Shown: positions 44,226 through 52,212, counted from the first letter of the stretch. The stretch: DNA of 64,000 nt from Xanthobacteraceae bacterium (GCA_030041005.1 JASHOR010000041.1:124001-188000), one strand, 5' to 3'. Notes: generated by a model not told the origin, from the sequence alone. Numbers and translations: made by a program.

Positions 44226-45284
44226 ATGATCGACCAATCCACGGCCAAAACATCGGCCGTCATGCAACCGGCCGGCATAATCAAGGCGAGCGAACTCATG
44301 ACTCGCGACGTTATTTCCGTGCCGCCGGACATGCAGACGCCGCGAATTGCGCAGCTCCTTCTCGATAAAAGAATCAGCGCGGTTCCGGTTGTCGACGAGA
44401 CTGGCGCCCCGATTGGTATAGTGAGCGAAGGCGATCTGGTCGGCCGCGAGGAAGCCGATCGCGAGGCGCGGCGTGACTGGTGGCTGGCACTGCTCGCCGA
44501 AGGCGAGGCACTGAACACGGATTTCGTCGCGAGCTTGCGCGAGAAAGAACGGGTCGCGCGCGATGTCATGTGCGGGCCGGTCGTGACAGTGGGCGAGAAC
44601 ACGGATGCGGCCGAGATTGCGCGACTTCTACATTCCTACCGCATCAAGCGGGTCCCCGTGGTCCGTGACGGCAAGATCGTCGGCATCGTCAGCCGCGCCG
44701 ACCTGCTACGCGCGCTGGCGAAACAAGGGCCGCCGCCCGAAGCGCGCAAGGAAGGCTTTCTGGCGAGCGTATTTGCCGGCCTTGATGAAAGCTTCGAGCA
44801 TTTTCGTCATGGCGAGTCGCCAAAGCAGCCGTCACCGCAAGTTCAACAAGGCGAGACTCGATTGGAAGCGGCCGATTTTCGCATGCTGGTGAAGGATTTC
44901 GAGCGCAAGGAGGTGCACGATCGCAAGGACGCGAGTCGTGCTGCTTCCGAGCAACGTCGAAGGCAAGTCGCGCAGCTCATCGACGAACACATTACCGACG
45001 AAGGCTGGCGCGCCCTTGTGCATCAGGCACGCGCCGCGGCAGAGCGCGGCGAAAAGGAATTCATGCTCCTACGATTCCCAAGTCAATTGTGCAGCGACGG
45101 CGGCCGCGCGATAAACGTTCCCGAGCCAGATTGGCCGGCGAGCTTGCGCGGCGACGCCGCGGAAATCTATCTGCGCTGGGAGCGCGATCTGAAGCCGCAC
45201 GGATTTCACCTCGCGGCGCGCGTGCTGGACTTCCCTGGCGGAGTGCCCGGCGACGTCGGATTGTTTCTGATTTGGGGAGCTTAA
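44226..45284 (+). CDS. CBS-pair protein with uncharacterised C-terminal domain
   Basis: A 352-residue protein. CBS domains lie at about 20-75 (ASELMTRDVISVPPDMQTPR, ISAVPVVDETGAPIGIVSEG) and 110-165 (ARDVMCGPVVTVGENTDAAE, IKRVPVVRDGKIVGIVSRAD). A charged linker follows (about 170-245, probably helical), then a C-terminal domain of about 100 residues (EFMLLRFPSQLCSDGGRAIN, GDAAEIYLRWERDLKPHGFH) that I do not recognise. The start is ATG 44226 with a strong GGGAGG site; the longer frame to 43977 has none. No FixK-type box is directly upstream. Confidence 0.85.
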   Translation: MIDQSTAKTSAVMQPAGIIKASELMTRDVISVPPDMQTPRIAQLLLDKRISAVPVVDETGAPIGIVSEGDLVGREEADREARRDWWLALLAEGEALNTDFVASLREKERVARDVMCGPVVTVGENTDAAEIARLLHSYRIKRVPVVRDGKIVGIVSRADLLRALAKQGPPPEARKEGFLASVFAGLDESFEHFRHGESPKQPSPQVQQGETRLEAADFRMLVKDFERKEVHDRKDASRAASEQRRRQVAQLIDEHITDEGWRALVHQARAAAERGEKEFMLLRFPSQLCSDGGRAINVPEPDWPASLRGDAAEIYLRWERDLKPHGFHLAARVLDFPGGVPGDVGLFLIWGA

Positions 45285-45347
45285 CGCGCAGCGGTCGCCG
45301 CGCCGCTCCGTAAAGGCAGCCGCTTCGCGGCCTCCGGACCTCCCGGT

Positions 45348-45797
45348 TCATCCAAGCAATTGCTTTTCGATGTCCCAAATGGGGTGCCTTGCCAGGTCCT
45401 TTCCCACCTCCGCAATAATTCGCTTCTTGATGTCCGGACGAATAATCAGCCGCAACCTTGCAAGCGTGCGGGGCGGAGCGACGACAATGATCGCCGTGAC
45501 ATCGTCTTTTCGTGCCAGTTGCTCCATGGCAGAGGCCACCGTTTCGGCGAAATGTTCCTTTTCCAATTCATGCCAATCAGTCGTCTCCATGCTGCTGCGC
45601 CGGTTCGTGGCCGCCCGCTTGAACCCGCGACCAGGCCGATCAGTTCCCTGCTCGCGAGTCGGTGGATTTTCCTCAGAAAATGCACGCACGGCAGTCAGAC
45701 TTGGAAAGTCAGCATCGCCACTATTGCGCAAAAACAACGCCCTTTGGCCGTCACCTACAAACACTATTCCATTATGAGGGATAGACAGCTTTCTCAC
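45348..45797 (-). CDS. Host-attachment-protein family (eRF1-like fold)
   Basis: A 149-residue protein. It has the family layout: an N-terminal beta strand GIVFVGDGQRALFLRNSG, a variable Arg-rich linker, then HELEKEHFAETVASAMEQLA, TAIIVVAPPRTLARLRLII and a C-terminal HPIWDIEKQLLG. Proteins of this type are annotated as host attachment proteins in Agrobacterium relatives, though the fold (bacterial eRF1-like) suggests a nucleic-acid or ribosome-associated role. It is 24 nt downstream of the UspA gene, so probably driven by the same FixK-type promoter. Confidence 0.8.
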   Translation of the reverse strand: MRKLSIPHNGIVFVGDGQRALFLRNSGDADFPSLTAVRAFSEENPPTREQGTDRPGRGFKRAATNRRSSMETTDWHELEKEHFAETVASAMEQLARKDDVTAIIVVAPPRTLARLRLIIRPDIKKRIIAEVGKDLARHPIWDIEKQLLG

Positions 45798-45821
45798 ATT
45801 CGCCTCCCAATACGTCGGCAG

Positions 45822-46640
45822 CTAATGCGATAACAAGGTCGGAATCGTCATGGAGGCGAGGATGCCACGTGTTGCGCCTCCGAGGACAAATTCGCGCAAC
45901 CGTGAGTGACCATAACCTCCCATCACCATCAAATCGGCAGATATGTCCGCCGCCAACGACAAGAGAGCATCGGCTACCTCGATATTGCCGATCGGAAGGC
46001 GTTTCAATTCAACCTTGAGACCGTGACGTGCCAGGTGCTCGGCGACGTCAGCACCAGCAATTTCGTCGCTCTTGCCCTTTTCGCCGCTCATCGTCACCAC
46101 TTCGACAATTCCAGCCTTGGCTAAAAACGGCATGGAGTCCGAGACGGCTCGGGCCGCATTGTGGCTGCCGTCCCAGCATATCATCACTCGATTTAAGGTT
46201 AGTGGAGCTCTCTGGATATACGGCACGACCACCACCGGGTGCCCGGATTCGAAAAGCGCACCTTCAACGATAAGTTGGTCCGCCACGCTTTCTTTCGGGG
46301 TCGCCTGACCGACTATCGAGAGATCGAAAGATCGCGCTATCCGTGCAAAGATCTTCGGTGCCTCGGCAAACTCTGCTTCAATTATTCTCGACTCAGATGT
46401 CAGGTCCGAACGACCGCTACTTTCGTCGAATCGCGCTTTAGCATCCATGGCGCGTTTCTTGTTCTCAGAGCGCTGGGCTTCGATATAATTGATTGGGATG
46501 CCTCCCATATCTGTGGTCAGCACAGTGGGCTCGTAAAAGAAAGAAATTCCGGCGATATGAGCCTGATACGCACTTGCGAGCGAAATCGCAAAGTCCATGG
46601 TCGTTTTGGACGAAAGGTTCACGACAATGTCTTTGATCAT
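45822..46640 (-). CDS. Universal stress protein (tandem UspA)
   Basis: A 272-residue protein with two UspA-type halves. The second half keeps the nucleotide-binding loop GGYGHSRLREFVLGGATRGI with ADLMVMGG before it, so it probably binds ATP; the first half (MIKDIVVNLSSKTTMDFAIS) is degenerate. USPs of this kind help cells survive oxygen or nutrient limitation. The start is 57 nt downstream of a FixK-type box, which is the canonical distance for a FixK-activated promoter plus leader. A host-attachment-like gene follows in the same direction. Confidence 0.92.
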   Translation of the reverse strand: MIKDIVVNLSSKTTMDFAISLASAYQAHIAGISFFYEPTVLTTDMGGIPINYIEAQRSENKKRAMDAKARFDESSGRSDLTSESRIIEAEFAEAPKIFARIARSFDLSIVGQATPKESVADQLIVEGALFESGHPVVVVPYIQRAPLTLNRVMICWDGSHNAARAVSDSMPFLAKAGIVEVVTMSGEKGKSDEIAGADVAEHLARHGLKVELKRLPIGNIEVADALLSLAADISADLMVMGGYGHSRLREFVLGGATRGILASMTIPTLLSH

Positions 46641-46697
46641 GAGAGACGCCTTTGAGAAACATTTAAATCATCCCACCAGATCGCTTGGCCGATCGCT

Positions 46698-46711
46698 TTG
46701 ACTTAGGTCAA
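46698..46711 (-). promoter_or_regulatory. FixK/FNR-type box upstream of uspA
   Basis: TTGACTTAGGTCAA, arms TTGAC/GTCAA, 57 nt upstream of ATG 46640. Confidence 0.75.
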
Positions 46712-46840
46712 CGAAATTGAGCCGATTTAAGCCACGGAAATAAAGTGGATTTTCCAAGGGAGTGAACCCGCACGTTACTGCGCACATTTCAAACGTAACT
46801 TTGTGATGGGTTGCAACCATTAACCGCCGCCAATTTCCAT

Positions 46841-46854
46841 TGATACGTATCAAA
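46841..46854. promoter_or_regulatory. FixK/FNR-type box, perfect palindrome, no close gene
   Basis: TTGATACGTATCAA is fully symmetrical. It lies 200 nt from the uspA start and 284 nt from the P-type ATPase start at 47139, too far for a simple promoter of either. It may drive a long leader, an unseen small RNA, or act as a second site for uspA. Confidence 0.65.
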
Positions 46855-47138
46855 GACAACTGAAACGAAAGATCTTTACTTGCGGCCCGGCACCGTTTTC
46901 AAACACGCCTGTTTATCGTGCCAAAGGTCGCGCTTCGCAAACTCACCAAGATGAAGCCTCGGAAATTCAATCGTTCGGCGGCGTCTCCTGTCGCCCTTAT
47001 GTCAGTTACGGTTGCGTCCGGTTCTGTTCGAGAAACGTTGACGCGCGTGCTCGCCGCGCCTGGTTGTTGCAGGGATCCAAGGGGGTTGACGGGATGACGC
47101 AGATGCTGCTGATCGGCTTTCGTCGCGATTTATGAGCT

Positions 47139-49493
47139 ATGAATACAAAGTTGGGTCAAACACCGGCGCAAACCCCATCGAACTTGGAGGGCCTATCGTC
47201 CGAGGAAGCCGCCCGCCGGCTAACCGAATTCGGCCCCAACGCTGTTGCCGAAGAACGAGTCCGCCCCCTCAAAAGGATAGCGCGCCATTTTTGGGCACCC
47301 GTCCCCTGGATGCTTGAGGCAACGATTGCCCTGCAGGTTGCGATCGGTCAGCGCCTGACGGCCTTTATCGTTGCACTTTTACTGGTGTTGAACGTCATCC
47401 TGGGGGTCATTCAGGAAAGTCGCGCTGATGCTGCCTTGGCGCTGCTCAAACAGCGACTCTCGTTGAGGTGTCGCGTCAAGCGTGACAGCGGCTGGCTTGA
47501 GTTGCCGGCGATCGATCTCGTGCCTGGGGACGTCGTGCAAGTTTCGCTCGGCGATGTCGTTCCTGCCGACATCGTCGTCGTCAGCGGTTTCTTGCTGGTG
47601 GACCAATCGATGCTGACCGGCGAATCTATTCCGGTCGAGACCGGGACCGGAAAGACGACCTACGCTGGTGGCCTTGTCCGCCGCGGCGAAGCTGTTGCGA
47701 AGGTCGTCGCTACCGGGACGCGGACGTATTTCGGCCGCACGGCGGAACTCGTAAGCGTCGCTCACGTCGAGAGCGCCGAGCAGAAGGCGGTGTTGGCTGT
47801 CGTCCGTAATCTTACGGCAATCAATTTCGCGATTGTGGTGGGGATTGTGGCCTATGCTCTTTTCATCAGCATTAGTGTTCGGCAGATCACACTTCTTGTG
47901 CTGACAGCATTACTGTCAGCGGTGCCAGTCGCCTTGCCGGCGACATTCACACTGGCGGCGGCATTAGGCGCCCGAACTCTGGCTCTCAAAGGCGTCCTGC
48001 TGACCAGGCTGTCAGCGCTGCATGAAGCGGCAACGATCGATGTGCTCTGCGCCGACAAGACCGGCACACTGACCCTCAACGAATTCAGCGTAGCGTCAGT
48101 TCGTCCCATGAAGCCTGGATATAGCGAGATGGACGTTCTGAGCTACGCTGCGCTTGCCAGCTCGGCGGACGGACAGGACCCTATAGACTCCGCGATTCGA
48201 AGTATCGTCAGCCAAGGCAAAGCGTCGAGCCGAGCGCCGGCGTTCGCCTTGACGTTCACACCGTTCGATCCGGCCGCCAAAACGGCCGACGCGACTGCGA
48301 TCGAGCAGGGCAAGGAAATTCGGATCATCAAAGGTGCGCCCGCAGCCGTCGGCGCTTTTGCGCCAATCAACGCGCAGGCCATGGCCGAGCTGGACGCTCT
48401 TACACTAGCCGGATATCGGACATTGGCGGTCGCTGCGGGCGCAAGCGACTCGCTGGAACTCATCGGATTTGTCGCCTTCGGCGATCCGCCTCGGCCGGAT
48501 TCGGCGGAATTACTGAAGGAGTTGCGCTCGCTTGGCGTGCTGCCGGTCATGGTAACAGGCGATACCGCGGGTACGGCGGCGACCGTAGCGCGTACGATCG
48601 GACTGAATGGTCCAGTCTGTCCGCCCGGACAAATTCCTCAGAGCACCGGCCCGAACGATTTTGCCGTATATGCGAGCGTGCTCCCGGAACAGAAATTCCA
48701 GCTGGTCAAGGCATTCCAACGCGAGGGCCATGCGGTCGCGATGTGCGGCGACGGCGCCAATGACGCACCGGCCCTGCGTCAGGCGCAAATGGGCATCGCA
48801 GTTTCGACGGCGACCGACGTGGCAAAGGCAGCCGCAGGCGTCGTGCTGACGGATCCGGGGCTGGGTGGGATCGTCGCTTGCATCAAGGAAGGCAGGTCCG
48901 CATTTCAGCGCGTGCTGACATATACATTGATGATCCTCGTGAACAAATGCGTGACGCTGATCGTACTAGGGGTTGGACTGATCGTTACTGGACACGCCGT
49001 ACTCACGCCACTTCTTCAGGCGCTCGCGATGCTCACGAACGACTTCGTGACCATGTCGCGCGCCGCAGACCACGCGCGGCCATCTCCCTATCCAAATGCG
49101 TGGCGTATCCGCAATCTCACCCTTGCTGCCATTCCATTAGGTGCATTCAGGCTCCTTTATCTCATCGGCATATTGAGCCTGTCCTGGTACTCGCTCGCAC
49201 TGACTCCTGACCAGATGCAGACACTGACCTATGTCATGCTGGCATTCGCCGGACAGGGGAACGTCTATGTTTTGCGTGAACATGGCCGACTGTGGCATTC
49301 CCGCCCCGCACCAGTCATGATGTTGGCATCGACGTGTGACGTAATACTTGTCGGGTGCCTTGCCGCCTTCGGCATCCTGATGACCCAGTTGCCAATACCG
49401 ATCATCCTATACCTTGCCGGAGCAACCGTTGTGTTCACACTGGCAATGGACTCGATTAAATTGGTGGTCTTCGCACGGTTACGGATCGATTAG
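47139..49493 (+). CDS. P-type H+-ATPase (type IIIA-like)
   Basis: A 784-residue cation pump. Visible landmarks are the actuator TGES loop (SMLTGESIPVETGTGKTTYA), the phosphorylation motif CADKTGTLTLNEFSV with Asp at about residue 306, MCGDGANDAPALRQA in the P domain, and the helix IV PVALPATFTLAAALG region. The short N-terminus with LSSEEAARRLTEFGPNAVAE and the lack of metal-binding domains match plasma-membrane H+-ATPases (P3A) rather than metal pumps. It would export protons using ATP, useful for pH balance under fermentation. The nearest FixK-type box is 284 nt upstream. Confidence 0.88.
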   Translation: MNTKLGQTPAQTPSNLEGLSSEEAARRLTEFGPNAVAEERVRPLKRIARHFWAPVPWMLEATIALQVAIGQRLTAFIVALLLVLNVILGVIQESRADAALALLKQRLSLRCRVKRDSGWLELPAIDLVPGDVVQVSLGDVVPADIVVVSGFLLVDQSMLTGESIPVETGTGKTTYAGGLVRRGEAVAKVVATGTRTYFGRTAELVSVAHVESAEQKAVLAVVRNLTAINFAIVVGIVAYALFISISVRQITLLVLTALLSAVPVALPATFTLAAALGARTLALKGVLLTRLSALHEAATIDVLCADKTGTLTLNEFSVASVRPMKPGYSEMDVLSYAALASSADGQDPIDSAIRSIVSQGKASSRAPAFALTFTPFDPAAKTADATAIEQGKEIRIIKGAPAAVGAFAPINAQAMAELDALTLAGYRTLAVAAGASDSLELIGFVAFGDPPRPDSAELLKELRSLGVLPVMVTGDTAGTAATVARTIGLNGPVCPPGQIPQSTGPNDFAVYASVLPEQKFQLVKAFQREGHAVAMCGDGANDAPALRQAQMGIAVSTATDVAKAAAGVVLTDPGLGGIVACIKEGRSAFQRVLTYTLMILVNKCVTLIVLGVGLIVTGHAVLTPLLQALAMLTNDFVTMSRAADHARPSPYPNAWRIRNLTLAAIPLGAFRLLYLIGILSLSWYSLALTPDQMQTLTYVMLAFAGQGNVYVLREHGRLWHSRPAPVMMLASTCDVILVGCLAAFGILMTQLPIPIILYLAGATVVFTLAMDSIKLVVFARLRID

Positions 49494-49965
49494 TTGGTTT
49501 ACTCTCCCCTGCGTTTTTTTGCACAGCGGAGCCCATTCAGGCTGTCGATGGTTATAGGATAGCTGCCATCAATACCTGTATGCTAGCATTTTTGTATTCA
49601 GTTTCAGCCAATGGATAAGTCACGCTCGAATGCGGCTTCCGGCACGCAATAACAGGCGTGCTACCATCCATCCAGCCGGCAGATGGCTTTAAGTTATCGA
49701 AAGCGGCGATCAGGTTTACGGAACGGACGAAAGACGCTCGGGTGCGACATACGGCGTTCTTTGTCCTGCGCACAGACAAGCCTGCGTGGCGCGTCGTGCG
49801 CGAACCTCCAAAAACGCGCGAGGCCCAATGAGAGAGCGACGCCGAGCCGCGTATCGAAAGCGGCCGACCGGGCACTTCACGCATCTGGACAAGATCTTTC
49901 GGCCAAGCAGCGGCCGAACCGATAAGTCGCTTTCACTCCATGAGACAATTCCCATGACCCAACAA
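49494..49965. other. Intergenic stretch, no gene accepted
   Basis: About 470 nt after the H+-ATPase. Frames on both strands exist but show no family pattern or ribosome site. A FixK-type box closes the interval. Confidence 0.4.
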
Positions 49966-49979
49966 TTGATCCGGATCAA
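49966..49979 (+). promoter_or_regulatory. FixK/FNR-type box, perfect palindrome
   Basis: TTGATCCGGATCAA, fully symmetrical. It is 72 nt upstream of a possible 40-codon ORF (50052) and 207 nt upstream of the membrane protein gene at 50187. Confidence 0.7.
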
Positions 49980-50051
49980 TTCTGGCTTTTGTGCAAGGTC
50001 ATAGGGTGCCGCCAATCATCACCGGATCAGCTTTCACCACGCGAGCGGCAA

Positions 50052-50174
50052 ATGACTCAATTGGAACAAAATCGCGCTGCGTTGCTTGCGCATATTTTGC
50101 CCGACCGAACGGACACGGTCGAAGCGCGGCGCGCCATTGCCCCGCTTTCCGCTAAGCACCTCTACCCGATGTAG
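50052..50174 (+). CDS. Possible 40-residue protein
   Basis: Reads MTQLEQNRAALLAHILPDRT onward to HLYPM. It is placed exactly where a FixK-driven first gene should start and ends 12 nt before the next gene. No known family and only a weak ribosome site, so it may simply be a leader. Confidence 0.35.
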   Translation: MTQLEQNRAALLAHILPDRTDTVEARRAIAPLSAKHLYPM

Positions 50175-50186
50175 TGAACAGATCAA

Positions 50187-50717
50187 ATGACGAACGAGGG
50201 GAAAATAGAGCTTAATCTCGGTCGCTTGGCTCAGTTGTTCAACTCGCTTGACCCGTCGCCATTTCACGAACGTGACCTCGATCAAGATGCCGAAAGTTAT
50301 ATTATCGGCTCGGCCGAAGAGTTTCCACGTCAGCAACCGCTCATCCTCGTCATCCACCTACCGGCCGACCAGGAGTCCAAAGCCGATTCCGCCGACGTCG
50401 CCACAGCTGTACACCATTATTTCTTTTATCGAGAAACACAGGAATCTCGCCGCCTTCGCCTTCTGTTTCGCGACGGCCGCATCGCTCTCCTCACCGGATT
50501 CGCATTCCTGTTTTGCTGCGTTCTGTTGCGCGAAGTCGCCTTTTCATTCGGACACGACGCAATTTCCGACATTGTCGGCGAGGGCATGCTGATCATAGGA
50601 TGGGTGGCGATGTGGCGCCCGCTGGAGATTTTTCTGTACGAATGGGTGCCAATCCGTCGACGCTGTCGAATTCTGGCAAAATTATCGAAAATACCCGTTT
50701 TGGTTCAGCGCAGGTAA
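50187..50717 (+). CDS. Conserved membrane protein, two helices
   Basis: A 176-residue protein. The N-terminal 95 residues are soluble (LAQLFNSLDPSPFHERDLDQ, DAESYIIGSAEEFP). Two helices follow (IALLTGFAFLFCCVLLREVA and MLIIGWVAMWRPLEIFLYEW) with a basic C-terminus. Similar proteins appear in rhizobia without assigned function. The soluble head resembles the cytoplasmic side of small regulatory membrane proteins, but I recognise no motif. It lies downstream of a FixK-type box and upstream of the HPF gene. Confidence 0.72.
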   Translation: MTNEGKIELNLGRLAQLFNSLDPSPFHERDLDQDAESYIIGSAEEFPRQQPLILVIHLPADQESKADSADVATAVHHYFFYRETQESRRLRLLFRDGRIALLTGFAFLFCCVLLREVAFSFGHDAISDIVGEGMLIIGWVAMWRPLEIFLYEWVPIRRRCRILAKLSKIPVLVQRR

Positions 50718-50812
50718 CTGCAAACGATCCGCAGCACCTATGGCCTTTATCGGTCATGAAGCCGCCGTCTTGCGGTGGTCGCAATGGCGAGGGTCAGCAG
50801 CCGCACGTTCGC

Positions 50813-50826
50813 TTGATATATGTCAA
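50813..50826 (+). promoter_or_regulatory. FixK/FNR-type box upstream of the HPF gene
   Basis: TTGATATATGTCAA, 72 nt upstream of ATG 50899. Confidence 0.65.
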
Positions 50827-50898
50827 AGACGCAAACCACGATCTTTCGCATAAGAAATTCAATTTCAACTACGGAAGCAACACATTTGGCGGCCATTG

Positions 50899-51465
50899 AT
50901 GCAAACTGCACCTGAACTCGTGTTTCAAGGCATAACGGTAACTCCGCAGATCGAGGAGGCCATTACCAAGCATGTGGCCGATCTTGAGAAACGCTCGGGT
51001 CGCATAACAGCGTGCCGTGTCGTAGTGAAAGGTCCTGGCCAGCATCACCGAACGAGCGGACTTTATGAGGTTCATATACGGATCGCGCTTCCAAACGGCC
51101 GCGCAGTGAATGTGGAACGGACACCGCCGCGCGACGAACGGCATGCCGATCTGACATTCGCTATCGACGATGCGTTTAAACACGCTCGCAGACAGCTTCA
51201 GGATCAAGCACGCCGCATGCAGGGGCAGGTCAAGCATCATAGAACGAGCCCGATCGGAACCATTGTGCGACTTGATCCGTCGGGTGAGTTCGGCTTTCTC
51301 GAATCGGCTGACGGCCGGGAAATATACTTTCATCGCAACGGCGTTCTGGACGGATTTTCTCGCTTGGAGGTCGGCACGCGCGTGACTTTTGAAGAAGAGA
51401 TGGGAGAAAAGGGGCCGCAAGCGACGACGGTACGGCTTCTCGGAAAACACCGACTCCGGATGTAA
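50899..51465 (+). CDS. HPF/RaiA ribosome-hibernation protein fused to cold-shock-like domain
   Basis: A 188-residue protein. The first 110 residues are an HPF/RaiA domain (PELVFQGITVTPQIEEAITK, ADLEKRSGRITACRVVVKGP, DLTFAIDDAFKHARRQLQDQ) that would sit in the decoding centre of idle 30S subunits. Residues about 118-185 form a cold-shock/S1-like barrel (TIVRLDPSGEFGFLESADGR, IYFHRNGVLDGF, VTFEEEMGEKGPQAT). The RNP1-like motif is G-E-F-G-F. A FixK-type box upstream suggests ribosomes are stored when oxygen is lost. ATG 50899 is preferred to a TTG one codon earlier. Confidence 0.88.
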   Translation: MQTAPELVFQGITVTPQIEEAITKHVADLEKRSGRITACRVVVKGPGQHHRTSGLYEVHIRIALPNGRAVNVERTPPRDERHADLTFAIDDAFKHARRQLQDQARRMQGQVKHHRTSPIGTIVRLDPSGEFGFLESADGREIYFHRNGVLDGFSRLEVGTRVTFEEEMGEKGPQATTVRLLGKHRLRM

Positions 51466-51712
51466 ACAAACGCGCAAATGGATGGCGTGCGGCGAGCACG
51501 CTCATACTCCGCTTTGCCGCGAAACTTGGTTGGTCCCGCGCCGCGAACTGATCGAGCATCTGACCAGTTCCTTTTCAGAGGCCGGATGGGAATCGCCATA
51601 ATAACGGCCGATCCATTGGAATGGCTGACGAGTCTCAAGGCAGATGACGGTGACGTTGCCCCCTTGAATTGATCCAAAGCGAACTGGAGTCTGGCCCTTG
51701 GGAACGGACCGG

Positions 51713-51877
51713 ATGATGAAACGGAAGCGGCATACGGAAGAGCAGATCATCGCCATCCTGAAGGAGCACGAGGCAGGGGTGAAGACCGCCGATCTGTGCC
51801 GCAAGCACGGGATCAGCGAGGCAAGCTTCTACAATTGGAAGGCCAAGTACGGCGGGCTCGAAGTCTCCGAGGCAAGC
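51713..51877 (+). mobile_element. IS3-family transposase OrfA fragment
   Basis: Encodes MKRKRHTEEQIIAILKEHEA then GVKTADLCRKHGISEASFYN and WKAKYGGLEVSEA, the helix-turn-helix N-terminus of an IS3 OrfA. It breaks off after EVSEA, where intact relatives continue with a leucine zipper, and meets the 3' flank of the tRNA gene 18 nt before its CCA end. OrfB and the right end are absent. The remnant shows an insertion or recombination event beside the tRNA. Confidence 0.85.
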
Positions 51878-51894
51878 CAAATGCGATTTGGCCT

Positions 51895-52212
51895 TGGTGC
51901 GGGCGGAGGGAGTCGAACCCTCACGGGCTTACGCCCAACGGATTTTCGTACCAGCTACGGCTTGCGCCGCCTCGTCGGGCGCTTTCGCGCGGTGACGAGT
52001 TCGTGGTCTGGACTATACCTTCACCGTAGCGTTCGCGCCTTAGGTGCTGCCCGTCTAGTCTCTACACCTTCGCGCCGGCCGTCCGGCCGGAGCGCTTGGC
52101 TCGGGATTGCCTCAGAGGGGTTCCCCCGAATTTGAGCAGTTCTGCATCCTCGGTTTCCCGAGGAGCACTCAATCGCTTAAGTCCGTTGCGTCTACCGTTC
52201 CGCCACGCCCGC
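51895..52212 (-). tRNA. tRNA-Leu(UAA), interrupted by a group I intron
   Basis: Exon 1 (52212-52179) carries the acceptor strand GCGGGCG, D arm GCGGAACGGTAGACGC and the anticodon 5' stem ACGGA plus loop CTT. Exon 2 (51946-51895) starts AAAATCCGT, closing the anticodon stem. It continues with a long variable arm (GGGCGTAAGCCC), T arm GAGGGTTCGACTCCCTC, acceptor CGCCCGC, discriminator A and an encoded CCA. After splicing the loop reads CTTAAAA with anticodon TAA. The variable arm and sequence identify leucine. Two exons and the 232-nt insert sum to 318 nt. Acceptor and anticodon stems pair fully, so the gene is probably functional. Confidence 0.93.
51947..52178 (-). ncRNA. Group I intron in the tRNA-Leu anticodon (subgroup IC3-like)
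   Basis: A 232-nt self-splicing intron candidate between anticodon bases U34 and A35, the same position as in cyanobacterial and plastid tRNA-Leu(UAA) introns. The 5' exon ends in U and exon bases ACUU pair with GAGU at 52170-52167, giving the required U-G pair at the splice site. The last intron base is G (51947). The catalytic core is visible: a Q-like CAATCCCGAGCCAAG (52109-52095), R-like GAGACTAGACGG (52062-52051) and S-like GGTATAGTCCAGACC (52019-52005). A GC-rich P8/P9-like set of hairpins fills the rest. There is no ORF. Subgroup assignment rests on similarity to the known tRNA-Leu introns. Confidence 0.9.

Noticed and set aside
49552-49884. Minus-strand ORF of 110 codons after the H+-ATPase gene
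   Set aside because: No recognisable content, weak start and overlapping frames on the other strand of equal length.
51698-52135. Plus-strand ORF of 145 codons as a full gene
   Set aside because: Only the first 55 or so codons match IS3 OrfA; the rest is the complement of the tRNA-Leu exon and group I intron read through by chance.
51895-52212. Two separate tRNA fragments or a tRNA pseudogene
   Set aside because: The halves pair in all stems when joined and the insert has group I splice-site and core features, so a spliced functional gene is the better reading.
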